From: Sutterella sp.
GTDB lineage: Bacteria; Pseudomonadota; Gammaproteobacteria; Burkholderiales; Burkholderiaceae_F
DNA length: 64,000 bases
Reading direction: 5' to 3'
NCBI GenBank assembly: GCA_019418605.1
Contig: DYBN01000047.1
Coordinates: 72,370 to 136,369, forward strand
Shown: one piece after another, positions 42,359-52,000 of the stretch
Numbering within the stretch: the stretch's first letter is position 1
How the letters are laid out: the number at the start of each line of letters is the position of its first letter
Program-made: the position numbers and the translations under genes
Notes under the pieces: model-generated
The model's input: the letters and a program-made list of their open reading frames with translations, nothing else
Databases searched by the model: none
What the model was told of the DNA's origin: nothing

Positions 42359-45040
42359 ATGAAGCAAATCCATTTTCTCGTTACCGGCATGAGCTGCTCG
42401 GCGTGCTCCGCGCGCGTTGCCAAGGCGGCCGCCGGCGTTGAAGGCGTAGCCGACGCCGATGTCAACCTCTTGAAAAACGAGCTCACGGTGAGCGTTTCCG
42501 ACGACGCTGCTGCAGGGCTCGAAGACAGAATCATTGAGGCGGTGGTCAAGGCGGGCTACGGCGCCATGCCAAAGGATGCGCCTGCGCCTGAGGCTTCTTC
42601 TGCGCGCGCAGGCCGCGCCGCGCGCGAGACTCCCGCAACAATCGCTGCGCGAGAAATCGACTCGATGCGCAGGCGTCTTTTTTGGAGCATCGCGCTTTGC
42701 GTGCCGCTGATGTATCTCTCGATGGCGCCGATGGCGGGGCTTCCCATCCCGCAGGCGTTTTCGGGCCCCTTGAATGCGCCTGCGTTTGCCCTGACGCAGT
42801 TTTTGCTCACCATCGCCGTCGTCTTCATCAACTTCAAGTTTTTCCGCGTGGGCTTCAAAACCCTGATTCAGGGCGCGCCCAACATGGATTCGCTCGTTGC
42901 CATCGGCTCGGCCGCCTCGGTCCTTTTCGGGCTTTATGCGCTCTACAAGATGCTCTACGCGCTCGCAGCGGGCGACGCGGCCGTGCTCTCGCACTTTGCG
43001 CACAATCTCTACTTTGATTCGGCGGCGATGATTCTCACGCTCATCACGCTCGGCAAGTATTTCGAAGCGCGCGCAAAGGCACGAACGACCGACGCTCTGG
43101 GGCGGCTCATGGCATTGATGCCGGAGACCGCCGTTGTGCGAAGAATGGGCGTTGAGACAAGCGTGCCGCTTGAGAGCGTGGTCCTGGGCGACGAGGTCGT
43201 TGTCAAAACGGGCGAGCGCGTGCCGGTTGACGGCGTCGTGATTGAGGGCACGGGGTGGGCCGACGAGTCGGCCGTCACGGGCGAGAGCGTTCCCGTGCAA
43301 AAAGAGCCTCAGGGCACGATTGCCTGCGCCTCGCTTTTGATGCGCGGGCACCTAGTGCTTCGCGCCACGCGCGTGGGAACGGACACAAGCCTTGCGCAGA
43401 TCATTCGCCTGGTTGACGAGGCCACCTCGTCGAAAGCGCCCGTTGCGCGGTTGGCCGACCGCATCAGCGCCGTCTTTGTGCCGGTGGTGATCGGCATTGC
43501 GGCCGTGACGGCCGTTGTGTGGCTTTTGCTTGGGGCCGATGCTGAATTTGCTTTTACGGCGGCCGTGAGCGTGCTCGTGATTTCCTGCCCCTGCGCGCTC
43601 GGACTTGCCACCCCCACGGCGATCATGGTGGGAACAGGCAAGGGAGCAGAAAACGGCATTCTGATCAAATCGGCAGAAGCAATCGAAAAGTGCCGCACGC
43701 TTACCACCGTGATTCTCGACAAGACGGGAACGATTACCGAGGGCAAGCCCGTTTTGACCGACGTCGTTTCATTTTCTGAGCTCACCGGCCGCGAAATCCT
43801 CGCTCTTGCCGCCGCCGTTGAGGCAAAAAGCGAGCATCCCCTCGCGCACGCCGTGACGGCCGCCTGCCTTGAAGCGGCTGTCAAACCGTCTGAGGCCTCG
43901 GACTTTTCCCAAGCCGCCGGGCGCGTGCAGGGAGTCGTTGACGGACGCCGCATCGAAATCGGCAACAAAAACCTCATCGCGGGTGAAAACGCGCGCGCCG
44001 TTGAGGAGCGCCTTGATGCGCTCTCGCAAGAGGGCAAGACCGTTCTTGTGGTGAACGTCGACGGCCGCTGCGCAGGGCTTCTTGCTGTGGCCGACGCCGT
44101 CAAGCCAGACAGCGCCCCTGCCGTTGCCGCGTTAAAGGGGCTTGGCCTCAAGGTGCGGATGGTCACGGGCGACAATGCGCGCACGGCGCGCGCCGTTGCC
44201 GCGAGAGTCGGCATCGATGAAGTTGTCAGCGAAGTGCTTCCGGCCGACAAGGCAAGGATCGTGCGCGAGTCTCAAGCAAAGGGCGAAAAGGTCCTTATGG
44301 TGGGAGACGGCATCAATGATGCGCCGGCTCTGGCGCAGGCCGACGTCGGCATGGCGATCGGTGCGGGCACCGATGTGGCGCTTGACTGCGCCGACATCGT
44401 GCTCATGAAAAACCGCCTTACCGACGCCGTCGGCGCCGTCGAGCTCTCGCAGGCCGTGATGCGCAACATCAAGCAGAATCTCTTCTGGGCGTTCTTTTAC
44501 AACGCCATCGGCATTCCGCTTGCCGCGGGCGTCTTTTATTCGGCCTTCGGGTGGCTTCTCAATCCCATGTTTGCCGCAGCCGCCATGTCGATGAGCTCGG
44601 TTACCGTGGTAAGCAACGCTCTGCGGCTGCGGCGCTTTAAGCCTGTGGCGGAAAGGCTGCAGCAGGCCTGCTGCACCACTGAAGCGACCGGCGAGTGCGC
44701 GGCGCCCGCCCGCGCAACGCTTGTCAAAGGCCTTGATGCGGCGGGCTGCGCCGCTCGAATTTCAACGTCTGCCGGGGAAAAGGTTCCTGCGGCGGCATCT
44801 CTTTTAACAAGGAGTCAACCCATGAAAAAGATCATTTCCATTGAAGGCATGCACTGCTCGCACTGCACGGGCTCGGTTCAGAAAAAGCTCTCGGCCATGC
44901 CCGGCGTGAGCGATGTTGAAGTAAGCCTTGAAGAGAAGTGCGCGCACGTCACGGTCGACGAGTCGGTCACCGACGAGGCGCTTCTTGCCGCCGTCAACGA
45001 CCTGGGCTTTGAAGCCAAGGGCGTTGAAACGCTCTCCTGA
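42359..45040 (+). CDS. copA: Cu(I)-exporting P1B-type ATPase with C-terminal metal-binding domain
   Basis: An 893-residue inner-membrane copper pump. The N-terminal HMA domain has GMSCSAC (Cys13, Cys16). The core shows TM6 CPC at 410-412, the phosphorylated Asp454 in DKTGT, His493-Pro494 and GDGIND at 649-654. TM7 YN (FFYNAIGIP) and TM8 MSS (AMSMSSVTVVSN) are the P1B-1 signature for Cu+. Past the last helix there is a Cys-rich linker (ACCTTEATGEC) and then a second HMA domain from residue 822 in the same frame. That domain has its own ribosome site and could also be made alone. It is divergent from an HxlR regulator. Confidence 0.93.
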   Translation: MKQIHFLVTGMSCSACSARVAKAAAGVEGVADADVNLLKNELTVSVSDDAAAGLEDRIIEAVVKAGYGAMPKDAPAPEASSARAGRAARETPATIAAREIDSMRRRLFWSIALCVPLMYLSMAPMAGLPIPQAFSGPLNAPAFALTQFLLTIAVVFINFKFFRVGFKTLIQGAPNMDSLVAIGSAASVLFGLYALYKMLYALAAGDAAVLSHFAHNLYFDSAAMILTLITLGKYFEARAKARTTDALGRLMALMPETAVVRRMGVETSVPLESVVLGDEVVVKTGERVPVDGVVIEGTGWADESAVTGESVPVQKEPQGTIACASLLMRGHLVLRATRVGTDTSLAQIIRLVDEATSSKAPVARLADRISAVFVPVVIGIAAVTAVVWLLLGADAEFAFTAAVSVLVISCPCALGLATPTAIMVGTGKGAENGILIKSAEAIEKCRTLTTVILDKTGTITEGKPVLTDVVSFSELTGREILALAAAVEAKSEHPLAHAVTAACLEAAVKPSEASDFSQAAGRVQGVVDGRRIEIGNKNLIAGENARAVEERLDALSQEGKTVLVVNVDGRCAGLLAVADAVKPDSAPAVAALKGLGLKVRMVTGDNARTARAVAARVGIDEVVSEVLPADKARIVRESQAKGEKVLMVGDGINDAPALAQADVGMAIGAGTDVALDCADIVLMKNRLTDAVGAVELSQAVMRNIKQNLFWAFFYNAIGIPLAAGVFYSAFGWLLNPMFAAAAMSMSSVTVVSNALRLRRFKPVAERLQQACCTTEATGECAAPARATLVKGLDAAGCAARISTSAGEKVPAAASLLTRSQPMKKIISIEGMHCSHCTGSVQKKLSAMPGVSDVEVSLEEKCAHVTVDESVTDEALLAAVNDLGFEAKGVETLS
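44822..45040 (+). CDS. copZ: Nested CopZ-like copper chaperone (internal in-frame start)
   Basis: A 72-residue HMA domain inside the 3' end of the copper ATPase frame. It starts MKKIISIEGMHCSHC with metal-binding Cys12 and Cys15 and has the full beta-alpha-beta-beta-alpha-beta length of CopZ/Atx1 chaperones. AAGGAG (44809-44814) stands 7 bases before the ATG at 44822, a near-ideal ribosome site that would be fortuitous inside a coding sequence. So the region may be translated both as the pump's C-terminal domain and as a free chaperone. Which form exists in the cell cannot be decided from sequence. Confidence 0.65.
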   Translation: MKKIISIEGMHCSHCTGSVQKKLSAMPGVSDVEVSLEEKCAHVTVDESVTDEALLAAVNDLGFEAKGVETLS

Positions 45041-45142
45041 CTTTTGGCTTGCTACGGCAGGGAAGGGCGCAATTGAAATCGCGCCCTGGCTGCCGGGCAA
45101 CGACAAGGCCGTGCACCCGGACGAAGAGCCGCGGGCGCTGAC

Positions 45143-45196
45143 GGACCGCAAAAAAGCGAGGCTGCATTGACGCAGGGCCTCGCTTTTTTGCGGTCC
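45143..45196. terminator. Strong bidirectional terminator
   Basis: Perfect 19-base arms (45143-45161 and 45178-45196) around a 16-base loop. The stem contains an A6/T6 tract, so a T-rich end is formed on either strand. It ends the copA transcript. Confidence 0.85.
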
Positions 45197-45410
45197 ATTT
45201 ACGGTTTGCCAAAAGCTTCAACGACGGGAAGATTCGTGTCGTTGAGGCCGTCTGGGAGCCGCAAGAAAAGAAAAGGCCGATCCAAGCATGCGCTTAAGAC
45301 GGCCTTCAAAGAAGATTCCCTCAGCACCAAATGCCTCGGCTTGCGCCGATCCCTTGACTAAACGCCCGAAACGACCTGAGGCAGCCTCTTCTCTTGAGAT
45401 GAGTATCCTC

Positions 45411-45446
45411 AAATACAACCCAAATGTCAACGCTACCGTTGTATTT
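45411..45446 (-). repeat. Inverted repeat, possible terminator or operator
   Basis: AAATACAAC (45411-45419) and GTTGTATTT (45438-45446) with an 18-base loop, about 40 bases past the stop of the minus-strand leucine-rich gene. Confidence 0.4.
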
Positions 45447-45484
45447 TCCGGCGCTCCCATGGCGCCGCATCACGCGCTTTCGGT

Positions 45485-46417
45485 TTAAATGAGCCGGCAC
45501 GTGGGCACGCCCTCGGCGTTGCGGGTGTCGTCAAAGAAGTCCTGAGGAAACGTCGGGCCCGCCTTGATTTTTATGGGATCGTGGTCAAGGCCGGCGGCGG
45601 GCTCAAACATTCCGTCGACGTTGACGGGATCAAGGCCGTGCATGAGCCCTGGCGGCACGCTCTGCACAGGCGTGCGGGCAAAGGTGCCTATAAAGGAGCT
45701 GCGGCGCCTTGCGTTGGCAAAAAGCCGCGCCGGGATGTCCACCAAGCCGCTTTCGGCAAACGTGCCGTTAAAAAGCCGCGCCTGCACGGTGCTGGCAAAA
45801 AGATCCTCGGGGACGTGCTCGAGGTTTTTGCAGCGCAAAAAAGCCTGCGAGAAGTCTTCGGCCTGCAGATTGGCGGCAAAAAGCTGCCGGCTTACCGTAT
45901 CAATGCCGCTTTGTGCAAAGACCCCCGCAAAGGAGACCGTGTAGATGAGCGGGAAAAAGAGCGATTCGGGGATGGTGCGCAGGTCAGGGAGCCCCGCAAA
46001 CGTGTACTGCAGGTGCGTGAGGTGCGTGTTGTGGGCAAAAAGCGCCGAGACAAGCGAATTGAGCCGCTGCGGCGGATAGTCTCTGTGCCAGATGTGCGCG
46101 TGCGTGGCAAGCGCCCCGGTGGCGTCGTCGACGAGCACGGGGATGGGCTGCACGATTGCCGTCGTCTGCTCGGGCAGAATCAGAGCTCCCGAGGGCAGGG
46201 GGCCGCCGAAGTCGATGGTCATGCGCTGCGGGTGCGTGAGCGTTCGAAACTCAATGACCGTGGTGGAGTCGACCTGGCGGCGGCGCTCTTCGCACTTCTC
46301 GCCGTAGACCACGGCAACGCGCGAGCATGATGGCGCAATGGCGGCTCCGGCCACGATGCGCACGCGCACCATCGGATCGCGCTTGCTCGGCGTGATGTCT
46401 AAAACAAGTTTGGTCAT
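45485..46417 (-). CDS. Short leucine-rich-repeat protein, second gene of the WGDG/LRR pair
   Basis: A 310-residue protein of unknown function. The N-terminal part (1 to about 125) is a beta-rich domain corresponding to the WGDG domain of its neighbour, but the motif is degraded to IDFGG. From about 130 to 290 there are five to six repeats of 26-27 residues, with the pattern LF-x(8)-F-x(2)-TF-x(4)-L-x(2)-IP (for example LFASTVQARLFNGTFAESG). These resemble BspA-type or phage-tail-associated short LRRs. No signal peptide or membrane helix was seen. It starts 10 bases after the stop of the upstream paralogue, so the two are one operon. Confidence 0.75.
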   Translation of the reverse strand: MTKLVLDITPSKRDPMVRVRIVAGAAIAPSCSRVAVVYGEKCEERRRQVDSTTVIEFRTLTHPQRMTIDFGGPLPSGALILPEQTTAIVQPIPVLVDDATGALATHAHIWHRDYPPQRLNSLVSALFAHNTHLTHLQYTFAGLPDLRTIPESLFFPLIYTVSFAGVFAQSGIDTVSRQLFAANLQAEDFSQAFLRCKNLEHVPEDLFASTVQARLFNGTFAESGLVDIPARLFANARRRSSFIGTFARTPVQSVPPGLMHGLDPVNVDGMFEPAAGLDHDPIKIKAGPTFPQDFFDDTRNAEGVPTCRLI

Positions 46418-46427
46418 GAGAGCGCCC

Positions 46428-47834
46428 CTATGCGTTGTTGCAGAAGTACTCAAGCGACTTGTCGCGCGGCATGGCGCGATAGGACGCGGGCAGCCCGAGC
46501 ATGCTCTTGCAGAAGGCAAACATGCCGTCGACGGCCACGTCCTTGAGCCCCGAGAGGATGTCGTCGGGCACGGTTTCAAGTTTCGTGCACCCGGCAAAGG
46601 CCTGCTCGAGGTTGCGGATGTCGGGGTTGTGGATGAAGAGCTCGGCGGGCAGCTCCGTGAGCTCCCGATGATTGGCGGCCCACCCGCAGAAGTCGCCCCG
46701 GGCGCCTGCGATGCGCGGATGCAGAGGCGGCAGCGGCGTGAAAATCCTGCGCACGTGGCGCCCGAGCTGAAACGGCCGCACGGGCTCGCCCGCCGTGCTG
46801 TGAATGCGCACGCGGTAGGGCTCGATCGCGTCGTAGGCGTGCTCAAGGGCTTCGGTTGCGTTCCAGTCGATGCGCTCGACGTGCCCGTCGCCCCAATCAA
46901 CAAGGAGATCGCCTTTGAGCTCAAGATCAATGGGGTAGAAGATCACGAGCTGCTCGGCTGCGCCCGTCACCGACGGCACCCACTCAAAGTCAAAGCTCGG
47001 GTCGCTGTTTTGCGCGGCAGGCCGCGACCAGCCGAGCTCCTCGCGCCGGTTGCGGTCGCACCAGAAAAAGAAGCTGCTCGGCGCCCCGGCAAGAAACCCT
47101 TCCATGCACACGGGCAGGAGGTTCTTTGCAAACGGGGGCTCGATTCTCTCAAGAAGCCCGCAGTGCGCAAAGGTCTCTTCGCAGAGCGTGGCGGCGTCAG
47201 CCTGCGCAAGGAACCCCGCCGGGATGCTTCGCAGGGAGGAGTTGGCAAACGTGCGGGCAAGCGACTTCAAGCGCTTGCAGGGCGAAAAGAAGTCGGGCGT
47301 CAACGCCGTTATGCCCGCGTGCCGGAAGGCCTCGTCAAAAAAAGCAAGCTGCGGGTTGTTCGCAAGCAGGTCCGGGGGAAGGGACGCGAGCTGGCAAATG
47401 CCCGTCTGCGGATCGTCGTCCACAAGGCGCGGCAGCGTGTCGCAGGCAAGAAGCTCCCCCTTTTCGTTGGTCTCGCCCCGGGTGAGCACGGGCAGCGCCG
47501 AATCAATCGAGACGGTCTGCAGGGGCAGCGCCTTGAGGGGCAGAAAGCCGCTTTCGGACGAAATGCGGATCGTGCGCTTGCCGTCGACGCCGTAGGCGTG
47601 CGAAGCGGCCACGAGCGCCTCGCTCTCGGGGCGGTTGACCATTTCGGTGAGCGCCCCGTCGCTGATGGCGCAGTCAACGGCATTGATGCGCCCGTCGCCC
47701 CAGTCGATGCGCACTTCTCCGATGCGGTCGGCCGCAAGCTGCGGGACGCAGTAAAAAAGCGCGCGGACTTCCTGTCCGGCGCGGCTTACGATCGTGAGAG
47801 CGAGTTCCCGGGACGGCATCTTGAGGGCTGGCAT
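46428..47834 (-). CDS. Duplicated WGDG plus leucine-rich-repeat protein
   Basis: A 468-residue protein of unknown function made of two tandem modules. Module 1 (about 1-270) has IDWGDGRI followed by four repeats of the TF-x(2)-CxxL-xx-IP type. Module 2 (about 275-468) has VDWGDGHVERIDW followed by two clear repeats (LFIHNPDIRNLEQAFAGCTK; ILSGLKDVAVDGMF). WGDG is typical of PKD-like immunoglobulin folds. BspA-type surface proteins and some phage tail proteins combine such pieces. There is no signal peptide, so its location is unclear. It is upstream of and paralogous to the 310-residue gene. No clear ribosome site is visible; Met6 is an alternative start. Confidence 0.75.
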   Translation of the reverse strand: MPALKMPSRELALTIVSRAGQEVRALFYCVPQLAADRIGEVRIDWGDGRINAVDCAISDGALTEMVNRPESEALVAASHAYGVDGKRTIRISSESGFLPLKALPLQTVSIDSALPVLTRGETNEKGELLACDTLPRLVDDDPQTGICQLASLPPDLLANNPQLAFFDEAFRHAGITALTPDFFSPCKRLKSLARTFANSSLRSIPAGFLAQADAATLCEETFAHCGLLERIEPPFAKNLLPVCMEGFLAGAPSSFFFWCDRNRREELGWSRPAAQNSDPSFDFEWVPSVTGAAEQLVIFYPIDLELKGDLLVDWGDGHVERIDWNATEALEHAYDAIEPYRVRIHSTAGEPVRPFQLGRHVRRIFTPLPPLHPRIAGARGDFCGWAANHRELTELPAELFIHNPDIRNLEQAFAGCTKLETVPDDILSGLKDVAVDGMFAFCKSMLGLPASYRAMPRDKSLEYFCNNA

Positions 47835-47893
47835 GCGAAAAGGCGGATGCGGTTGATGGTTTTGGACAAGGATTGTGAAATTGTGCGGAACCT

Positions 47894-47899
47894 ATTCTA
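47894..47899 (-). promoter_or_regulatory. Putative -10 element of the WGDG/LRR operon
   Basis: TAGAAT on the minus strand, about 60 bases before the ATG, with a weak TCTTTA at the -35 position. Confidence 0.35.
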
Positions 47900-47992
47900 C
47901 GAGGTGAAGGGGCCTTTAAAGAGAAGCTGGCGCAAACGCCGCGCGCGGCCCCCATGCAGGCCCGCTTTAAAAAGCCTTCTTTCACAAAAAAC

Positions 47993-48018
47993 GCCCGTCA
48001 AGGCAGGCGTCGTTTTTC
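47993..48018 (-). terminator. Intrinsic terminator of serB
   Basis: On the minus strand ACGCC and GGCGT arms with a 9-base loop are followed by TTTTT. It separates mfd-serB from the WGDG/LRR genes. Confidence 0.7.
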
Positions 48019-48038
48019 ACTTGTCGCCGGCTGCGTCC

Positions 48039-48959
48039 TCAAGCGCTTTTGGCAAACACTTCGGCCGTGTCGGAGAAGGCCTCAAGAAGCGCATCAAACC
48101 CGCAGAAGTTGATCTGCATGCGGCAGACGCGCGCAAGCACGGGCTTGGGGCGAAAGCCCGCGCCAAAGCCAGCGCTCTCCACCATGCCGACATCGTTGCT
48201 GCCGTCGCCCGCGCAGATGGTCTGCAAGGGATCGGAGCCGAGCCTTTGCATCGTTTCCCGCACAAAGGCGGCCTTGCCCGAGGCGTCAATGATGGGGCCG
48301 CCCGCAGGGCCCGTGACGCCGCCCGTAAAGCGCCCGTTGTCGATGCCGATGACGTTGGAGTGCGTGCCCGTCATGTTGAGTTTCCTGCGCACGACTTCGG
48401 TAAGAACCGTAAAGCCCGAGCTCACGACATAGGTCTGAAGGCCTGCTGCGGTGAGACGCGCCATGAGGGGCTCGACGCCCGCATTGAGCTTGAGGTCGTC
48501 TTGAAGCGTTTTAACGCACCCCGCGTCGAGCCCCTTTAAGAGCGCCACGCGTGCGCGCAGGCTTGCCGCGTAGTCCTTGATTTCGCCCGTCATCGCCTTG
48601 TGCGTGATTTCCGCGCACGCCTCTCCAAGGCCCAGCATGCGCGCCATCTCATCCAACGTCTCGTTGGCAACGAGGGTGGAGTCCATGTCAAAAAAAGCGG
48701 CCTTGAAGTCCCTGAGCGCAAGGCTTCGGGGCACGAGCGCAAAGTCAAGCTTGAGCCCCTGCCGCGCGGCGTCCGTCACAAGGCGGGCGGCGTCAAGCCC
48801 TTCGGGGACGTCAAGAAGCCGCACCGAGCGCGAGCCCGCAAGCGTCTTCTCAGGCTTGAGGCCGCTGCAAAGCTGCCGGACAAAGTCTGCGGCCTCGGAG
48901 AGCGCGGCCTGATTGGGGGCGGCGCAGACAAGATCGAGCGGAAAGCTGACGGCGGACAT
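48039..48959 (-). CDS. serB: Phosphoserine phosphatase
   Basis: A 306-residue HAD-family enzyme that performs the last step of serine synthesis. The nucleophile Asp91 and acid/base Asp93 are in FFDMDSTLV, with VVSSGFT (motif II) and the C-terminal GDGSNDVGM (motif IV). An N-terminal ACT-like region (about 1-80) is typical of the longer SerB form. GGAGA precedes the ATG at 48959. It lies 64 bases after mfd on the same strand and is probably co-transcribed. Confidence 0.95.
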   Translation of the reverse strand: MSAVSFPLDLVCAAPNQAALSEAADFVRQLCSGLKPEKTLAGSRSVRLLDVPEGLDAARLVTDAARQGLKLDFALVPRSLALRDFKAAFFDMDSTLVANETLDEMARMLGLGEACAEITHKAMTGEIKDYAASLRARVALLKGLDAGCVKTLQDDLKLNAGVEPLMARLTAAGLQTYVVSSGFTVLTEVVRRKLNMTGTHSNVIGIDNGRFTGGVTGPAGGPIIDASGKAAFVRETMQRLGSDPLQTICAGDGSNDVGMVESAGFGAGFRPKPVLARVCRMQINFCGFDALLEAFSDTAEVFAKSA

Positions 48960-49023
48960 GGCAAAGGGGTCTCCAAAAATTGGTGAAATCAAAAGCGGCC
49001 GTAAACGAGGATCATCGGCATTG

Positions 49024-52000
49024 TCAATTGGGATCGGGCCGCAGCGGGTTGATGACCCCGTAGATGGCCTGAAGCCTTGCGTCAAGCGAATCGGTGAGAA
49101 CCGTCATTCTGAGGCGGTCTCCGGGCAGCATGCGCAGATCCCGGCGGCTTTGCAGCAGTTTAAAGAGCTTTTGGGGATCAAAGGCCGGGCGCGCGGCAAA
49201 GCCCAAAACCACGGCCGAGTCGGCCGCGTCGATCTTCTTGACCCCGATCTCTTCGCAAACAAGCCGCAGGCGGTGCGTGGCAACAAGCGCGCGGGCGGCT
49301 TCAGGGAGCTTTCCGTAGCGGTCGATCAAATCGTCCGTGACGGCTTCGAGCTCCGTGCGGTTTGCTGCCGCTGCAAGGCGTTTGTAAAAACCAAGCCGCG
49401 TGCTGACGTCGGCAATGTAGTCCGCGGGCAGCAGCGCCGGCATGTGAAGGTTGATTTCGGTGAGCGTCTCAAAGGGCGCTTCAAAATCGGGCTCCTTGCC
49501 CTCCTTGAGTGCCTTGACGGCGCTTTTGAGCATCTGCGTGTAGAGGTCAAAGCCCACCTGCGCCATTTCGCCGCTTTGCTCTTCGCCCAGGACTTCGCCC
49601 GCGCCGCGGATTTCAAGGTCGTGCATCGAGAGGTAAAAGCCGCTTCCCAGGTCTTCGAGATTTTGAATGGCTTCGAGCCTTCTCTGCGCGTTCTTTGTAA
49701 TCGCCTCGTCGCCCGGCGTGAGCAGATACGCATAGGCCTGATGGTGCGAGCGGCCCACGCGGCCGCGCAGCTGGTGCAGCTGCGCAAGTCCGAACTTGTC
49801 GGCGCGGTGGATGATGATCGTGTTGGCAATCGGAATGTCGATGCCGGTTTCGATGATCGTCGTGCAGACTAGAAGGTTGTAGCTCTGGCGGTAGAACTCG
49901 CGCATGATGTGCTCAAGTTCCCGCTCGCTCATCTGGCCGTGTGCGACGGCAATGCGCGCCTCGGGGATCAGAGCGCGCAGCATGTCGGCTCTGTTTTCAA
50001 TCGTGGCGACGTCGTTGTGAAGAAAGTAGACCTGGCCGCCGCGCTTGAGTTCGCGCACGACGGCCTCGCGAATGAGTTCCTTTGATTCGCGCCGCACGAA
50101 GGTCTTGATGGCAAGGCGCTTTTCGGGGGCCGTGGCAATGACCGAGAAGTCGCGGATTCCCTCAAGGCTCATGGCAAGGGTGCGGGGAATGGGCGTGGCG
50201 GTAAGCGTCAGAACGTCGACTTCGCTGCGAAGCGACTTCAAGCGCTCCTTTTGCCGCACGCCGAAGCGGTGCTCTTCGTCGATCACGACAAGCCCCAGGC
50301 GCTTGAAGGAGACCTTCTCGCTTAAAAGCTTGTGCGTGCCGATGGCGATGTCGATCGTGCCGTCAGAGAGCCCCGCGAGCGCCTCCGTCGTCTGCCGCCC
50401 GGTGCGAAAGCGAGACAGGAGCGCAATCTTTACGGGCCAAGCCGCAAAGCGGTCCCGGAAGGTCTGGGCGTGCTGCTCGGCCAAAAGCGTCGTGGGGCAC
50501 AAAACGGCAACCTGCTTGCCGTTCATGACGGCAACAAAGGCCGCGCGCAGCGCCACTTCCGTTTTGCCAAAGCCCACGTCGCCGCACACGAGCCTGTCCA
50601 TGGGGCGGCCGCCGTGCATGTCGGCGATGACGGCGTCAATGGCGGAGGCTTGATCGGGCGTCTCTTCAAAGGCAAACCCCTCGCAGAAGGCCTCGTAGTC
50701 TGACGACTCCGTTTTAAAGGCAAAGCCCTGGCGCGATTCGCGCAGGGCGTAGAGGTGCAAAAGTTCGGCCGCCGTGTCGCGCACCTTCTGCGCCGCCTTT
50801 TTGCGCGCCTTTTCCCAGTCGCCGCGCCCGAGCGAGTGCAGCGGCGCGTGTTCAACGTCGGCTCCCGTGTAGCGGCCGATGAGATGCAGCTGCGCAACGG
50901 GCACGTAGAGCTTGGCGTCCTGCGCGTAGTCAATGCGAAGAAACTCAGCCGCGCCGTCGCCCGTTTCAATGGTCTCAAGCCCGCGGTAGCGCCCGACGCC
51001 GTGCTCGGCGTGCACCACGGGGTCGCCCTCGCGCAGCTCGCTGATGTCGCGGATCATCGCGTCGACATTGGTGCTGCGCGACTTAAGCCGCGAGCGCCGC
51101 GCCACGGCCTTGATCGAGTAGAGCTCGTTTTCGGTGACAACCGCTAGGCGCTCGGTTTCAAGCACAAAGCCGCAGTGCAGCGGCCCCACGGTAAGGCACA
51201 CGGGCGAGGCGCTTGCGACAAACTCGGATGCCCCTTGAACCTCATGAAGAGTGAGCGCCGCGTCGGCCAAAAGCTCCTGCAGGCGCGAGGCGCGCCCGGC
51301 CGAGGTGGCCATGATGAGCGTGCGAAAGCCTCTTACGGTCTGCGCGTCAAGAAAGCTCTTTAACTTTGCGGCCGGGTCCTTGGCCTTGCGGTCGATTTCG
51401 ATGTCGCAGGCAATGCCGGGGGCCTCGCACGTGATTGTCGTGCGGCCAAAGCGCGAAAGGGACACAAAGAATTCTTCGGGGGTCTCAAAGAGCTCCTTGG
51501 CTTCAAGCACGGGATGGGCCGGATCGTGCGAGAGGAACTTCGCGCGCTGGTTTGTTTCCGTCAGAAATGAGGAAAGGGCGTTTTCCACCGGCCCGACAAA
51601 AACCACCGCCGAGCCCTCGGGGAGGTAGTCGGCCAACGTGGCCGTTTTGTCAAAAAATAGCGGCAGGTAGTACTCGATTCCCGCGGCCGGAATGCCGTTG
51701 CCGATGTCCTTGTAGACGGGAGATTTGCTCGGGTCGCCGGAGAAGCGCTCGCGCCAGCGCGTGCGAAAGGCCGTCCGCGCGGATTCTTCAAGCGGAAATT
51801 CGTGCCCGGGCAGAATTCTCACGCTCTTGACGCTCGTGGTGCTTCGCTGCGTATCCGGGTCAAAGCAGCGGATCGATTCGATTTCATCGTCAAAAAGATC
51901 GAGCCGCAGGGGCTCGGCGCTGCCCATGGGATAAATGTCGACGATGCCGCCGCGCACGCAGAATTCGCCCGGGGCCATGACCTGTTCGACCCGGCCGTAG

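Larger units (their letters stand above)
45041..45484. other. Convergent intergenic region
   Basis: 444 bases. It holds the copA terminator (45143-45196) and an inverted repeat AAATACAAC (45411-45419) / GTTGTATTT (45438-45446), which may end the minus-strand leucine-rich gene. Short frames here do not look like proteins. Confidence 0.5.

Noticed and set aside
44640..44821. Programmed frameshift in copA, as in Escherichia coli
   Set aside because: The second metal-binding domain is already in the same frame as the pump, and no slippery heptamer with a downstream stop is needed. Internal initiation is the more economical reading.
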